Made by a program: the position numbers and the translations under genes | Assembly: GCF_028746185.1 (NCBI RefSeq) | Contig: NZ_JAQIVH010000024.1 | Coordinates: forward strand, 88,579 to 152,578 | Direction of reading: 5' to 3' | Length of the DNA: 64,000 bases | Source of the DNA: Paenibacillus_E qinlingensis | Lineage (GTDB): Bacteria > Bacillota > Bacilli > Paenibacillales > NBRC-103111 | The notes under the pieces: model-generated | Database searches by the model: none | What the model was told of the DNA's origin: nothing | What the model saw: only the letters and a program-made list of their open reading frames with translations | Shown here: piece after piece, positions 50,240 through 58,707 of the stretch | How positions within the stretch are numbered: position 1 is the stretch's first letter | How the letters are laid out: the number at the start of each line of letters is the position of its first letter

Positions 50240-51794
50240 GGTAATGATTGTGGATGACGAATCCGTCATCAGACAAGGACTTCAAAGCTTTGTAGACTGG
50301 AAGGCTCTTGAATGCGAGCTGGTATACATGGCAACGAATGGCAAGGAAGCGAAGGAATATTTGCAATCTGCCCCTATTGATATCGTGATAACAGATATTA
50401 AGATGGCCGGCATGGACGGCATCGAGCTTGCCAAATATATTTACGAAAACCATCCTCAAACCAAAGTCATATTATTAACGGCCTATGCCGATTTTGCTTA
50501 CGCACAGTCTGCAATCAAGTATAATGTCGTTGATTTTCTAGTGAAAATCAACCCGACCGAGAAAATTCCTGATGCTGTCCACAAAGCAAAGGCATTAATC
50601 GCATTGCAGCAGAAACACTTGTCCGAGATTCGGGATAAATTCATCAAAGAAGTTTTCGATAACATGATTAGCCATCCTGAGGCCATTGTAAACAAAATGA
50701 ATGAACACGGTATTTCTCTTGATAACTATCTCCTTGTCATGTTTGAAATAAACAATCTTCCAGACGATCCTATTGAAACAACATCCAAAGATTACAACAA
50801 CTTTGTGTATCAAGTTAAGCATTTTTCAACCCTTGCTTTCAAGAACTTCCGACACTACACCTCGATCATTAGTAAAAATCAACTTGTATCCATTGTTTCT
50901 TTTGCGAATGAGAAAACCTCTGAATACATGCAACTAATACCAAATACATCTAAGGACATTTTAAAAATGGTCGCCAATTTCATGAGTTTTGCTGTGCACG
51001 TGGGTATAAGTCTTCCACATACTTCTCCATTTGAGTTACCTGAAGCGTTCGGCGAAGTAAAGAAAGCGCTCACTAACAGTTTATATCACGATATCCCTAT
51101 TTCTTTCTTTAACCCAAGTGATCCCATGCCCTCGGGATTGAAACCTTTACAAACGCACACCTATATAGATGAAATCATGACCAATATCCAAAAGGAAAAT
51201 GTTGTTGAAGCAACAACTCAATTGTCAAAGCTTTTTGACGCTTATAAAGAAAATAATGTGCCTATGGAGCAAATCAAAGCAGGTGGGTTACTCTTATGTT
51301 CAATGTCTTACAAATTAATCGACGAGCCACAATGGGAAGAATCAACTTTCATCAATAATGAGACTCTTACCTACGCTCAGATCCAAAATAGCAAATCTGT
51401 TCGCGATCTGTTCCTTCTTTTAAGCACCTTTATTCATTCGACAATCCATATGATTAACTCGCAAGGAAATCAAAGTAATTACCTTGTAAGAGAAGTAAAC
51501 AAGTTCATCCGCGAACATTACAATAATCAAATTAATCTGCAGTCCATTGCAGAATCTGTACATGTAAACAGCAGTTATTTAAGCAGATTATATAAAAAAG
51601 AAACAGGCGAAGCGTTAACAGATGCGCTCAACAAATATCGCATTGAAATGGCCAAAAAGCTGCTCAAAAATTCAAGTTTAAAGATTTTTGAAGTTGCCAG
51701 AGAGGTAGGCATCGAGGATCCAGCCTATTTTACTCACGTTTTTACTAAATATGCCGGTGTAAGTCCGAGGGCTTTTAAGGAAAAGATATTTTAA
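50232..51794 (+). CDS. AraC-type response regulator, YesN type
   Basis: This 520-aa regulator has a receiver domain (VDDES acidic pair, phospho-Asp in VITDIKMAGMDG, Lys in FLVKINP where KP is usual), a long helical middle region and a C-terminal AraC/XylS double HTH (VNSSYLSRLYKKETGEALTDALNKYRIEMAKKLL...AYFTHVFTKYAGVSPRAFK). The ATG at 50232 follows AAGGGAG and overlaps the kinase stop by 8 bp. It most likely activates the divergent sugar operon. VKINP instead of VKP is a small departure from the receiver consensus. Confidence 0.93.
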   Translation: MYKVMIVDDESVIRQGLQSFVDWKALECELVYMATNGKEAKEYLQSAPIDIVITDIKMAGMDGIELAKYIYENHPQTKVILLTAYADFAYAQSAIKYNVVDFLVKINPTEKIPDAVHKAKALIALQQKHLSEIRDKFIKEVFDNMISHPEAIVNKMNEHGISLDNYLLVMFEINNLPDDPIETTSKDYNNFVYQVKHFSTLAFKNFRHYTSIISKNQLVSIVSFANEKTSEYMQLIPNTSKDILKMVANFMSFAVHVGISLPHTSPFELPEAFGEVKKALTNSLYHDIPISFFNPSDPMPSGLKPLQTHTYIDEIMTNIQKENVVEATTQLSKLFDAYKENNVPMEQIKAGGLLLCSMSYKLIDEPQWEESTFINNETLTYAQIQNSKSVRDLFLLLSTFIHSTIHMINSQGNQSNYLVREVNKFIREHYNNQINLQSIAESVHVNSSYLSRLYKKETGEALTDALNKYRIEMAKKLLKNSSLKIFEVAREVGIEDPAYFTHVFTKYAGVSPRAFKEKIF

Positions 51795-51803
51795 CGCTTC
51801 CGA

Positions 51804-51925
51804 TTCAGTTATTGGTGTGGAAGTTTCAAAGGAAGAGAGCCATGAAAAGCATTTTTAGACCGTGGAGTACTTCATGGGAAGATCTTTTATCATGATTTAG
51901 AGCGTCTAGCAACGCCTCTTTTTAA
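51804..51925 (+). pseudogene. Decayed 5' fragment of an IS110 transposase gene
   Basis: About 120 bp match the start of the IS110 transposase at 62667 at roughly 85 percent, for example ATTGGTGTGGAAGTTTCAAA, AGACCGTGGAGTAC and CATGGGAAGATCTTT, with small indels that break the frame. It begins 10 bp after the stop of the response regulator and ends in T-rich DNA. The rest of the element is gone. Confidence 0.85.
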
Positions 51926-52221
51926 ATTATAATAATTTACATATATGTATCCATAAAACAAATATAAATTCTAGCTTAAATCATATCGATTTATATAGAA
52001 ATCTAGAGTGGAATAAAGATAGATAAAGTCGGACTTTATTCCATCATGTAATCCTTTCATTAACTTCAATAATATAGGGATCGTCCAGACTGCGAGGCAG
52101 TTGGCGATCCCTAAAATGACAGGCACTACCGACAATGCAATGAAGGGTAAGCTCATAAAGAACCAAAATCTCGGTTTGGATAGAATTGACTGATTGGCTG
52201 TATTATTTCTCGTTAAATCAA
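51926..52221 (-). other. Short stretch with a possible membrane-protein remnant
   Basis: A minus-strand frame running in from just past the SDR stop reads SKPRFWFFMSLPFIALSVVP and VWTIPILLKLMKGLHDGI, then ends at 51971. It looks like the tail of a membrane protein without a start, possibly truncated by rearrangement. No family is recognised. An inverted repeat at 52012-52042 (TGGAATAAAG...CTTTATTCCA) may act as a terminator. Confidence 0.3.
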
Positions 52222-53016
52222 TTAAAATATAGTCGGTACCATACCCCCATCCATTCGGATAGGTGAGCCTCTGAACGCAGAGGCATAAGGACTGCAGATG
52301 AATGCGGCTAACCGGCCGATCTCCATCGGTCTTATGAACCGCTGAATCTCGGATTGCGGCAAGTTCTTGTCCATGAAATCCTTCTCTTTTGCCTCGAAGG
52401 TCATCTCTTCGTTCGAATAAACGCTTTCGATGATCATTTGCACATTCTCAGAAAGTGTCGGTCCGGGGAGGATGGTGTTCACCGTTACTCCAGTTCCCTT
52501 GGTCAGCTTCGACAAACTCTTGGATAACGAAAGGAGCATCGATTTGGTCACGGCATAATGTGGCATCTGACCTGAAGGCATTACGGCTTCCTCACTTGCG
52601 ATAAAGAGAATGCGTCCATAATCGCCGCTCAACATGGAAGGCAGATAGAACTTAGTTAGACTGTTTGCAGCAAGCACATTCGTACGGATGTACTTCTCCC
52701 ATAAGGCATCCTCTATATTCTCATATGATATGATCTCGTAGATCCCCATGCTATTGACCAGAATATCGACTTGTGGGAACTTCTCAAACAAAGCTTCTCT
52801 TTGCCGAGCATCCACGAGATCGGCTGCTGCATTCTGAGGCCGAGTGTCCGGAAATTTCGCCTGAATCTCCCTCATCGTGAGTGCAACCTCTTCGTTACTT
52901 CGACCATTTATGAGAACATGAACACCTTCTCTAGCAAGTTCTATGGCAATTGCTTTACCGATCCCCTTAGTTGACCCCGTTACTAATGCTGTCTTATTTT
53001 TCAATCCCATATCCAT
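52222..53016 (-). CDS. Short-chain dehydrogenase/reductase
   Basis: This 264-aa SDR has cofactor motif TGSTKGIG, NSMG in place of NNAG, catalytic Ser in FIASEEA and YAVTK, with the C-terminal DGGMVPTIF typical of FabG-like enzymes. The ATG at 53016 is nine bases after AAGGAG; the longer frame up to 53139 overlaps the AraC gene and looks non-coding. It lies 50 bp downstream of an AraC regulator on the same strand, in a run of four co-directional genes for carbonyl metabolism or stress. Confidence 0.85.
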   Translation of the reverse strand: MDMGLKNKTALVTGSTKGIGKAIAIELAREGVHVLINGRSNEEVALTMREIQAKFPDTRPQNAAADLVDARQREALFEKFPQVDILVNSMGIYEIISYENIEDALWEKYIRTNVLAANSLTKFYLPSMLSGDYGRILFIASEEAVMPSGQMPHYAVTKSMLLSLSKSLSKLTKGTGVTVNTILPGPTLSENVQMIIESVYSNEEMTFEAKEKDFMDKNLPQSEIQRFIRPMEIGRLAAFICSPYASAFRGSPIRMDGGMVPTIF

Positions 53017-53066
53017 ATGTCTGCACTCCTTATGTTCAGTATAAGGATAATGGTACCTCATTTCGT

Positions 53067-54095
53067 CTACTCGGTAACTAGCGAGGAACGCCAATGATCT
53101 TGCGCTACGCGCCAATTGGCAGGAGACTCCCCTTCCCACGTGCGAAATGCACGGTAAAATGAATTTTGATCTTCGTAACCTACGAGAAAAGCAACCTCTT
53201 TGATCTCCAGCGAGGGGTCTGCTAGGTATGCGAGCGCCTGCTCGTGCCTCGTTTGCGCCAGCAACTGCTTAAAGTTTTCTCCTTCTTCCATCAAGCGGCG
53301 CTGCAAGGTGCGGTCGCTTAAGCCCAACTCGATGGCTACGGTTTGAATGTCGATTCGCCCGCGTGAAAGGTAACGCGAGAGTATCCATTTCACTTTACTG
53401 CTAATCTTGCGTTTGCTCCGTTGTTCATCCAATGAGCGATCCAAAGCCGGTGTCAGAATTTCGAGAAGTTCTTCGTTATAAGAAACGAAAGGACGCTCCA
53501 GATCACTGCCTCGCAGCGTAAGCCGGTTGCCAGACGCACCTACCCGAACCGAGCATCCGAAATAAGCTTCGAGTACTTCCGTGTTGCCCATATCGTGGAC
53601 GAACTCTACCGAATAAGCCGTGAGCGGCTGACCGGTTCCTCGTCGTCCTAGCTCTAAGAGATAGGCCAGTGTAATCCCAACCAGTACAGGAGGTCCGGGC
53701 TCCGTGGCATGCTGCCAATCCAGTTCGATGATACCCAGCCCTCCTTCTTCACGAAAACATAAGCTTTCAGGCGGGCACATTTGCTTATATCGAGTCATTC
53801 GCGTAAGAGCATCTCGGAAATCCCTGGCATGGAAGGTCGCTAAGGCGGCCGGTGGATATTGCGCCGTCTCGAATGCGGTGGCCAACTTGACGATTCCCGT
53901 GGCAGTATCCCCGACAAGTTCGGCATAAGCCTGCCAGATCGCGTAGTATTGGGCGGTTGTGACGACTGGATCGTCGATGACGGTCAAAGGCAGATGAGCA
54001 TGGCGCGCTACTTCTTGAGGGGGAATCCCTAATAGGCGCAAACTGGACCAGAACCCTAGCGCGAGCTTCACTCGATCAGCGGCTGTTGCTTTCAT
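53067..54095 (-). CDS. AraC-family regulator with Arabinose_bd-type N-terminus
   Basis: This 342-aa regulator has N-terminal residues 1-200 resembling the AraC_binding_2/Arabinose_bd domain more common in proteobacterial OruR/ArgR-like proteins (LLGIPPQEVARHAHLPLTVIDDP). The C-terminal double HTH (LGLSDRTLQRRLMEEGENFKQLLAQTRHEQALAYL...YEDQNSFYRAFRTWEGESPANWR) is complete. AGGAGG precedes the ATG. Higher G+C and domain type suggest acquisition from another phylum (inference). Target likely the SDR gene below or the reductase above. Confidence 0.87.
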   Translation of the reverse strand: MKATAADRVKLALGFWSSLRLLGIPPQEVARHAHLPLTVIDDPVVTTAQYYAIWQAYAELVGDTATGIVKLATAFETAQYPPAALATFHARDFRDALTRMTRYKQMCPPESLCFREEGGLGIIELDWQHATEPGPPVLVGITLAYLLELGRRGTGQPLTAYSVEFVHDMGNTEVLEAYFGCSVRVGASGNRLTLRGSDLERPFVSYNEELLEILTPALDRSLDEQRSKRKISSKVKWILSRYLSRGRIDIQTVAIELGLSDRTLQRRLMEEGENFKQLLAQTRHEQALAYLADPSLEIKEVAFLVGYEDQNSFYRAFRTWEGESPANWRVAQDHWRSSLVTE

Positions 54096-54168
54096 TATGT
54101 TTAACCTCCTAGGGCAATATCGAATATCAAAAATGGCCCACGGATAGCGTGGACCATTAAATTATAGC

Positions 54169-55140
54169 TTAACCATCAAGCAGCGTCATTTGTTCTTTCA
54201 TGTATCGAGTGCCTTGAGTAATGTTCTTCGGACTAACGTTCTCAATGCGCGTAAGGTCCTCTTTCGTCAGGACAACATCCGAGGCAGCGGCATTTTCCTC
54301 CAAATACTTAATTCGCTTCGTTCCTGGGATGGGAAGCGCTCCATTAGAGATCGTCCAGGCGATGGCCAATTGAGAGGGCGAACAATCTTTTTCAAGCGCT
54401 ATCTCCTTGATCTTATTAACAATCTCCAAGTTCTTCATAAAGTTCTCTCCCTGGAATCGTGGCAACCATCTACGAAGATCGTCGGCAGCCAAATCCTCGA
54501 ACTTACGAAGCTCGCCGGAGATAAAGCCTCTGCTGAGCGGACTATATGCAACATGGGTAATCCCCAGTTCTTTTGCGGCAGGAAGAATCTCGTCTTCGAT
54601 GTCACGGCTCCAGAGTGAATATTCGCTCTCCAGCGCGGAGATCGGATGCACGGCATGGGCACGACGAATGGTGGATGCGGAAGCTTCAGACAGACCGAGC
54701 GCCCGAACCTTGCCAGCCTTAACTAGATCGGCCATCGCCCCAACCGTCTCTTCAATCGGAATTTGCGGATCGACGCGGTGCTGATAATACAGATCGATGT
54801 AATCCGTCTTTAATCGATGCAGACTATCTTCCACTGCCTTCTTAATGTAATCGGGATGGCCGTTGATACTCTCGTAATTAGGGGTGTAAGAGAACTTGGT
54901 CGCAATGACAGCTTGCTCTCGACGCCCCTGAAGTGCTTTCCCAAGCAACTCTTCGTTGTGCCCGTTCCCATACACGTCGGCGGTATCGAACATCGTGACG
55001 CCTAGGTCCAAAGCACGATGAATCGTTTGGATAGATTGTTCATCGTTAGTCTCCCCGTACATGCCCGGAGACATTCCCATGATGCCAAGTCCTATCGAAG
55101 ATAAAATAATATCACTATTGCCCAATACTCTTTGTTTCAT
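54169..55140 (-). CDS. Aldo/keto reductase
   Basis: This 323-aa AKR is a TIM-barrel NADPH-dependent aldehyde/ketone reductase of the YqkF/AKR13-like group. The catalytic tetrad is visible: Asp and Tyr in DTADVYGNGHNEE, Lys in AVIATKF and His in DLYYQHRVDP. The cofactor segment is IPGTKRIKYLEENAAA. AGGATGAAGAG precedes the ATG. It is 10 bp downstream of a MerR regulator and forms an operon with it; AdhR-type MerR proteins that sense reactive aldehydes often control such enzymes. Confidence 0.92.
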   Translation of the reverse strand: MKQRVLGNSDIILSSIGLGIMGMSPGMYGETNDEQSIQTIHRALDLGVTMFDTADVYGNGHNEELLGKALQGRREQAVIATKFSYTPNYESINGHPDYIKKAVEDSLHRLKTDYIDLYYQHRVDPQIPIEETVGAMADLVKAGKVRALGLSEASASTIRRAHAVHPISALESEYSLWSRDIEDEILPAAKELGITHVAYSPLSRGFISGELRKFEDLAADDLRRWLPRFQGENFMKNLEIVNKIKEIALEKDCSPSQLAIAWTISNGALPIPGTKRIKYLEENAAASDVVLTKEDLTRIENVSPKNITQGTRYMKEQMTLLDG

Positions 55141-55150
55141 CTCTTCATCC

Positions 55151-55582
55151 TCATTCCTGTTTAATCGATTGGTTGTGTTGATCTTCCATTTGATTCAGCA
55201 GCCTGCTCTCGGAAGGAAGCCTTCCCCTCTCAATATCCTCGTAGATGGCAAGCTTATTATTAACGGCATCAAGCGCTTCAGCCAGTTGGCTTTGTCGACG
55301 GTACAATTCTTCTTTGTACTGGTTTAAGATCGCTTTTCTCTGCGGAATCGTGGCATCGCCGTCTAACGCGAGATTTACCATCTGCTTCATCAATGAAATT
55401 TTCATTCCGGTTGCCCGGAAGCACGTCATTAACCGAATCCAATCCAGATGATCTTGATCAAACAGACGATTGCCGTGCCGATCCCTCTTAATGTAAGGAG
55501 GCAATCCCTCCTTCTCATAAAACCGAATCGTATGTGCCGGGCAACCAAGCCGCTCCGAAGCTTCCTTGATCGTATATGACAT
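55151..55582 (-). CDS. MerR-family regulator, AdhR-like
   Basis: This 143-aa MerR protein has HTH IKEASERLGCPAHTIRFYEKEGLPP with a single cysteine at the AdhR-like position (about residue 14), then FRATGMKISLMKQMV and a coiled dimer helix. In Bacillus AdhR a conserved cysteine senses carbonyl electrophiles; by analogy this would activate the downstream aldo/keto reductase. Its promoter shows the MerR 19-bp spacer with an inverted repeat. Confidence 0.87.
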   Translation of the reverse strand: MSYTIKEASERLGCPAHTIRFYEKEGLPPYIKRDRHGNRLFDQDHLDWIRLMTCFRATGMKISLMKQMVNLALDGDATIPQRKAILNQYKEELYRRQSQLAEALDAVNNKLAIYEDIERGRLPSESRLLNQMEDQHNQSIKQE

Positions 55583-55635
55583 AGCGATGTTCGCTCCTTT
55601 TGTGCAAATTTGAAGAAAGCCGGCTGGTTCTTATT

Positions 55636-55666
55636 AGCCTAAACCTTAAAGTGTACTTTAAAGCAA
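55636..55666 (-). promoter_or_regulatory. MerR-type promoter with 19-bp spacer and dyad
   Basis: On the minus strand, TTGCTT, 19 bp and TAGGCT. The spacer contains CTTTAAAGTACACTTTAAGG overlapping the -35, an inverted repeat typical of AdhR-like operators. Confidence 0.6.
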
Positions 55667-55724
55667 GCATAATTTTGAAGCAATTGCTCACAGCTTCAAT
55701 TACGTGCACGGCTGGCCAACGATA

Positions 55725-55797
55725 GAACTATTCTGCTCGATCGTATAGCTAAATGAGGCTGCAGTTCACTTTCACGGCAACCTCATTTTATAGTTTG
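55725..55797 (+). repeat. Hairpin cassette with GAACTATTCTGC leader
   Basis: GAACTATTCTGCTCGATCGT is followed by a hairpin (ATGAGGCTGC...GCAACCTCAT) and TTTTAT. The same leader and an ATGAGG...CCTCAT hairpin recur at 62404-62464. It could terminate transcription from either side. Confidence 0.55.
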
Positions 55798-55929
55798 TTG
55801 AACTAACGTTCTCCGTTAGAGTTCAAAGGTCTCATGGAAAACCTAATATACTTATAACTTATCCACTGAGATTACTTCGACTTCTTTACAAAACAACTCA
55901 ATGTTTTCACTCTCATAATCATAAACCTT

Positions 55930-56202
55930 TTAGTTCAATTCGCTCCAACCATCATTTCTGATGTCAATAACTTGAAATGAACTTAATTGTAATATTAACC
56001 CTCCAGAACTGATCTCATAGAGTCCCAACTCCTTAAATTGAGTCTTTATGAGGTAACTCTCCGTTCCTTTATATTCAAAAATAATTTCGATAATTGAAAT
56101 ATCTCAAAAACTTTGCATCGAAACATCATTAAAAAGACGAATTCTTGAGGCATGTAATTCTTTTCTATACGTCTGTTCAGTAATAGTCCCTCTAAGTTTC
56201 AT
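55930..56202 (-). pseudogene. Small hypothetical gene interrupted by one TGA
   Basis: From the ATG at 56202 the frame reads MKLRGTITEQTYRKELHASR and RLFNDVSMQSF, then TGA (56104-56106). It continues open as DISIIEIIFEYKGTESYLIK, LGLYEISSGGLILQLSSFQV and DIRNDGWSELN before TAA. Ninety codons with one internal stop: either a decayed gene or, less likely, readthrough. Not recognised; the size and fold pattern (beta-rich) are like small immunity proteins. Confidence 0.5.
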
Positions 56203-56294
56203 GATTTTCCCTCTTTATCTGAAAATGCCGAAGATTATTTGTACATTACATATTCATTACAATTCCACGTTATCCTCCCGTTTCTTGAATGAAC

Positions 56295-56326
56295 AAAAAG
56301 AGGAGCTGCCTCGATGCAGTCTCCTC
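56295..56326 (-). terminator. Terminator-like hairpin on the minus strand
   Basis: GAGGAGCTGC and GCAGTCTCCTC form a stem with a CTCGAT loop; on the minus strand TTTTT follows. Confidence 0.7.
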
Positions 56327-56371
56327 CGCTATAGTTCTCTGATAGCTTAACATAGCTGAATCTATTCCGTT

Positions 56372-56457
56372 GGTAATGAGATCAAGTTCTTGTCACTGGC
56401 TCGAGATAAAAATATTGATGTCATAAAAGACAAGAACCTGATCCTATCTCATTCCCG
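56372..56457. repeat. Inverted copies of the GAATGAGAT...TTCTTGTCA repeat
   Basis: GGTAATGAGATCAAGTTCTT (56372 on) is followed 35 bp later by an inverted copy with CAAGAACCTGATC and CTCATTCCCG. Further copies of this family are at 58582-58632 and 60011-60036. Confidence 0.6.
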
Positions 56458-56510
56458 GATCGAAAAAAATCCAGCGGATTAAAACGCGTGTTTTTCAAAT
56501 GAGCAATCAT

Positions 56511-56867
56511 TTATAAATGGGTTGTTTTACTTAACTGTTTTAATTTTATTATTCGCTTTCTTTGCACAATTGTTTGGCGGATTGTCTCAATAAATTTAAA
56601 ACATATCCAAAGAAAAAGATTGTTATGTATGACAGCCATTTTATAAGTGGGATACCTTCCATAAATCAATGATTTATGTAGTTCATCTATTTCTCCTTTA
56701 TCATTCATTAATAAAATAGTATCTTGGCTTTCTTTCACAATCTCATAGATTTTATATGCAGTAAAAATATTTAAATCATTATAGTATACATCTTGCGCTG
56801 GTGTCACGTAAGACAAGAATCTGCACATCCTTTCTTTTTTTCTATTATGAATTATTCGCCTTTCCAC
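56511..56867 (-). CDS. Hypothetical protein, weak support
   Basis: This 118-codon open frame contains CRFLSYVTPAQDVYYNDLNI and a hydrophobic stretch (MAVIHNNLFLWICFKFIETI), ending in a basic tail. No recognised family and no good ribosome site: GTG at 56867 has none, and ATG at 56828 abuts AAAGG with no spacing. A terminator-like hairpin lies downstream. It may be a real small gene or a chance frame in AT-rich DNA. Confidence 0.3.
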   Translation of the reverse strand: MERRIIHNRKKERMCRFLSYVTPAQDVYYNDLNIFTAYKIYEIVKESQDTILLMNDKGEIDELHKSLIYGRYPTYKMAVIHNNLFLWICFKFIETIRQTIVQRKRIIKLKQLSKTTHL

Positions 56868-57098
56868 TCAGCAACAAAAAGACGATAAGTGTTAAATCGT
56901 AACTTTCATGCAGAAGCTCCCGATGCAAAGTGGGTAACTAAGACGAGCTTATTTGAATTGTAATATATACTTTACTAAAATAACATATTTATCTAAAAAT
57001 GTGTATTAGTTTGAGGAAATAAAATAAAACCGAGCCCCTACGAGCTCTTGAGTGTCCCACCACAACAAGACACAATCATCAACAAGACAAGTGATTCA

Positions 57099-57231
57099 GG
57101 AAAATAAAGTTCGTTAGTTGAAGCCCAGTAATTCCGCGGTTTTCACAATTGTTTGAAACTTAATTAAGTTCGTTAGTTAAATGACTTTTTCAAGAGTTGT
57201 TCAGTAAAAATGGAAAATAAAGTTTGTTAGT
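57099..57231 (+). repeat. Three spaced copies of AAAGTTCGTTAGTT
   Basis: GGAAAATAAAGTTCGTTAGT occurs at 57099, a variant ATTAAGTTCGTTAGTT at about 57160, and GGAAAATAAAGTTTGTTAGT at 57211. Spacing is roughly 55 bp. The surrounding 56868-57384 gap has no supported gene. Confidence 0.5.
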
Positions 57232-57384
57232 AATATTTACTTTTGTAAATACATTCAATACTATTTCTTCATATAGTGTAACGCAGCTACCGAATTGTAC
57301 TGTCAGCCGCGCCAGAAGTTTTTGAGCTACCGTGTTAAAGCGTTGAACTAACGCTTGTGACAAATGGACGGTAGTTAACTTCAC

Positions 57385-58257
57385 CTAACCAAACATACCT
57401 GAAATTGAAATCGCCTCGTTCCACTCCGCCGTACCGTCCTGTTTTATCGGCATGAACATCATGTATGAGGTGTATCCCAGTTCCATTCTAGGTAGGATAT
57501 AAGGAATTGACACTGAAGCAATAATTCCAAGAACTTGATCACTTCGGTTAGAAAAGTATGTGTTGGAAAAGGTACCTCTAATTGTGTTTTCTATGATTTC
57601 ATTTACTTTTCTCACTGAATAATCAGGATCAATAATTTCCATAATTCGATTTCTTTCCTCATATAATCGATCTAATGAAATAGCAATAAATCCATAGTTG
57701 TTAGTTACTCTGATTTGATGATCAGCCTTTTTTAAGTTTTTCTCTATTCCTCCAAGTGTTACTCTTTTAGCGGCTACGCCGTATATTTTTCCTTTGAAAT
57801 GAAACAAAAAATCCGGCTCTTCTAATCGTATTACAAAACCCGCTCTGTGAAATTTAGCGGCTGTATATAGCTCAAATTGAAAATCTCTTGGCTGATGATT
57901 GTTGCCTTCATTAAGAGGGGAGTTGGAGCCTCCAAAGATTTTTGTGAGATCTTTCTTACCGTCATTCATAATTATTGGACTTCCTGTAATAACTGATAAT
58001 TGCATATAAGACTTGAACCCATCTAATAACTCAATAAGCATTTCATCCTTGAATTTTTGACCCTTCAGCAATGAATGATAATATCTATCCAATAATTTAC
58101 TAAATTGGTGGAATCGCGAATTATTGCCTACACTAATCCCCATACTGCTCAAATTATCAAGGATTATCTTCAATTTGTACGAAATGAGTCTCAGGTCTTC
58201 TGAATATCCGCGAATCACTTTAGCGCTCCTTTGCAATTTACGACTTAAAAATAACAT
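57385..58257 (-). CDS. Hypothetical protein with PD-(D/E)XK-like core
   Basis: This 290-aa protein has an N-terminal helical region (1-115) followed by FQFELYTAAKFHRAGFVIRL, EEPDFLFHFKGKIYGVAAKR. The layout E...PD-x(n)-xxK with a preceding helix matches the PD-(D/E)XK nuclease fold, but the acidic residue before KR is Ala here (AAKR). It may be a variant or inactive nuclease-like domain. The C-terminal part (PRMELGYTSYMMFMPI) is unknown. Only a weak AGGAAT precedes the ATG. Located among repeat-rich accessory DNA; a defence or mobile-element role is possible but unproven. Confidence 0.55.
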   Translation of the reverse strand: MLFLSRKLQRSAKVIRGYSEDLRLISYKLKIILDNLSSMGISVGNNSRFHQFSKLLDRYYHSLLKGQKFKDEMLIELLDGFKSYMQLSVITGSPIIMNDGKKDLTKIFGGSNSPLNEGNNHQPRDFQFELYTAAKFHRAGFVIRLEEPDFLFHFKGKIYGVAAKRVTLGGIEKNLKKADHQIRVTNNYGFIAISLDRLYEERNRIMEIIDPDYSVRKVNEIIENTIRGTFSNTYFSNRSDQVLGIIASVSIPYILPRMELGYTSYMMFMPIKQDGTAEWNEAISISGMFG

Positions 58258-58707
58258 ATTCCTGTTCTGCCGCTGTCTTCTTCTATCAAAAAGGTTATTT
58301 TAGCCACCACACCCGTCAGGTCGTCCATCTATTCCTCACCCATTACACAGGCGAAAATTATCATACAGATTTTAACATAAAAGCATTAAGGATTACTGCC
58401 CATAGCCTGCACAGGCCTCCGATCCGGCAACCTGTTGAATTGAAGTATCGTGTCCCGGGAGCTTTATACCTGACATTTCCAGTCTACTCTAATTTCATTT
58501 CTACTGACACTCAAATATAGCTTTAATCAGAATGCCACAAGGGTAGCTTAAAATACGATTGTAGTTCTTCTCATTCATCCCTCGGGAATGAGATAAAGTT
58601 CTTGTCAAAATCGGGAATGACAAGAACTTTATGTGCAGCGCTTGGTTTGTCACGGAGCTCATTGATTCGTGAGGCCCCGTTTTTGTTATGACTATATTTA
58701 TTATAGA
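58258..58707. other. Gene-free stretch with one copy of the GGGAATGAGAT repeat
   Basis: No supported frame. At 58582-58632, TCGGGAATGAGATAAAGTTC, then TTGTCA, is followed by a shorter inverted copy TGACAAGAACTTTA, forming a hairpin. It lies 76 bp beyond the end of the downstream gene on the minus strand. Confidence 0.5.

Noticed and set aside
57190..57384. 64-codon minus-strand frame downstream of the PD-(D/E)XK-like gene
   Set aside because: It overlaps the AAAGTTTGTTAGT repeat, has no ribosome site or recognisable protein pattern and is probably chance.
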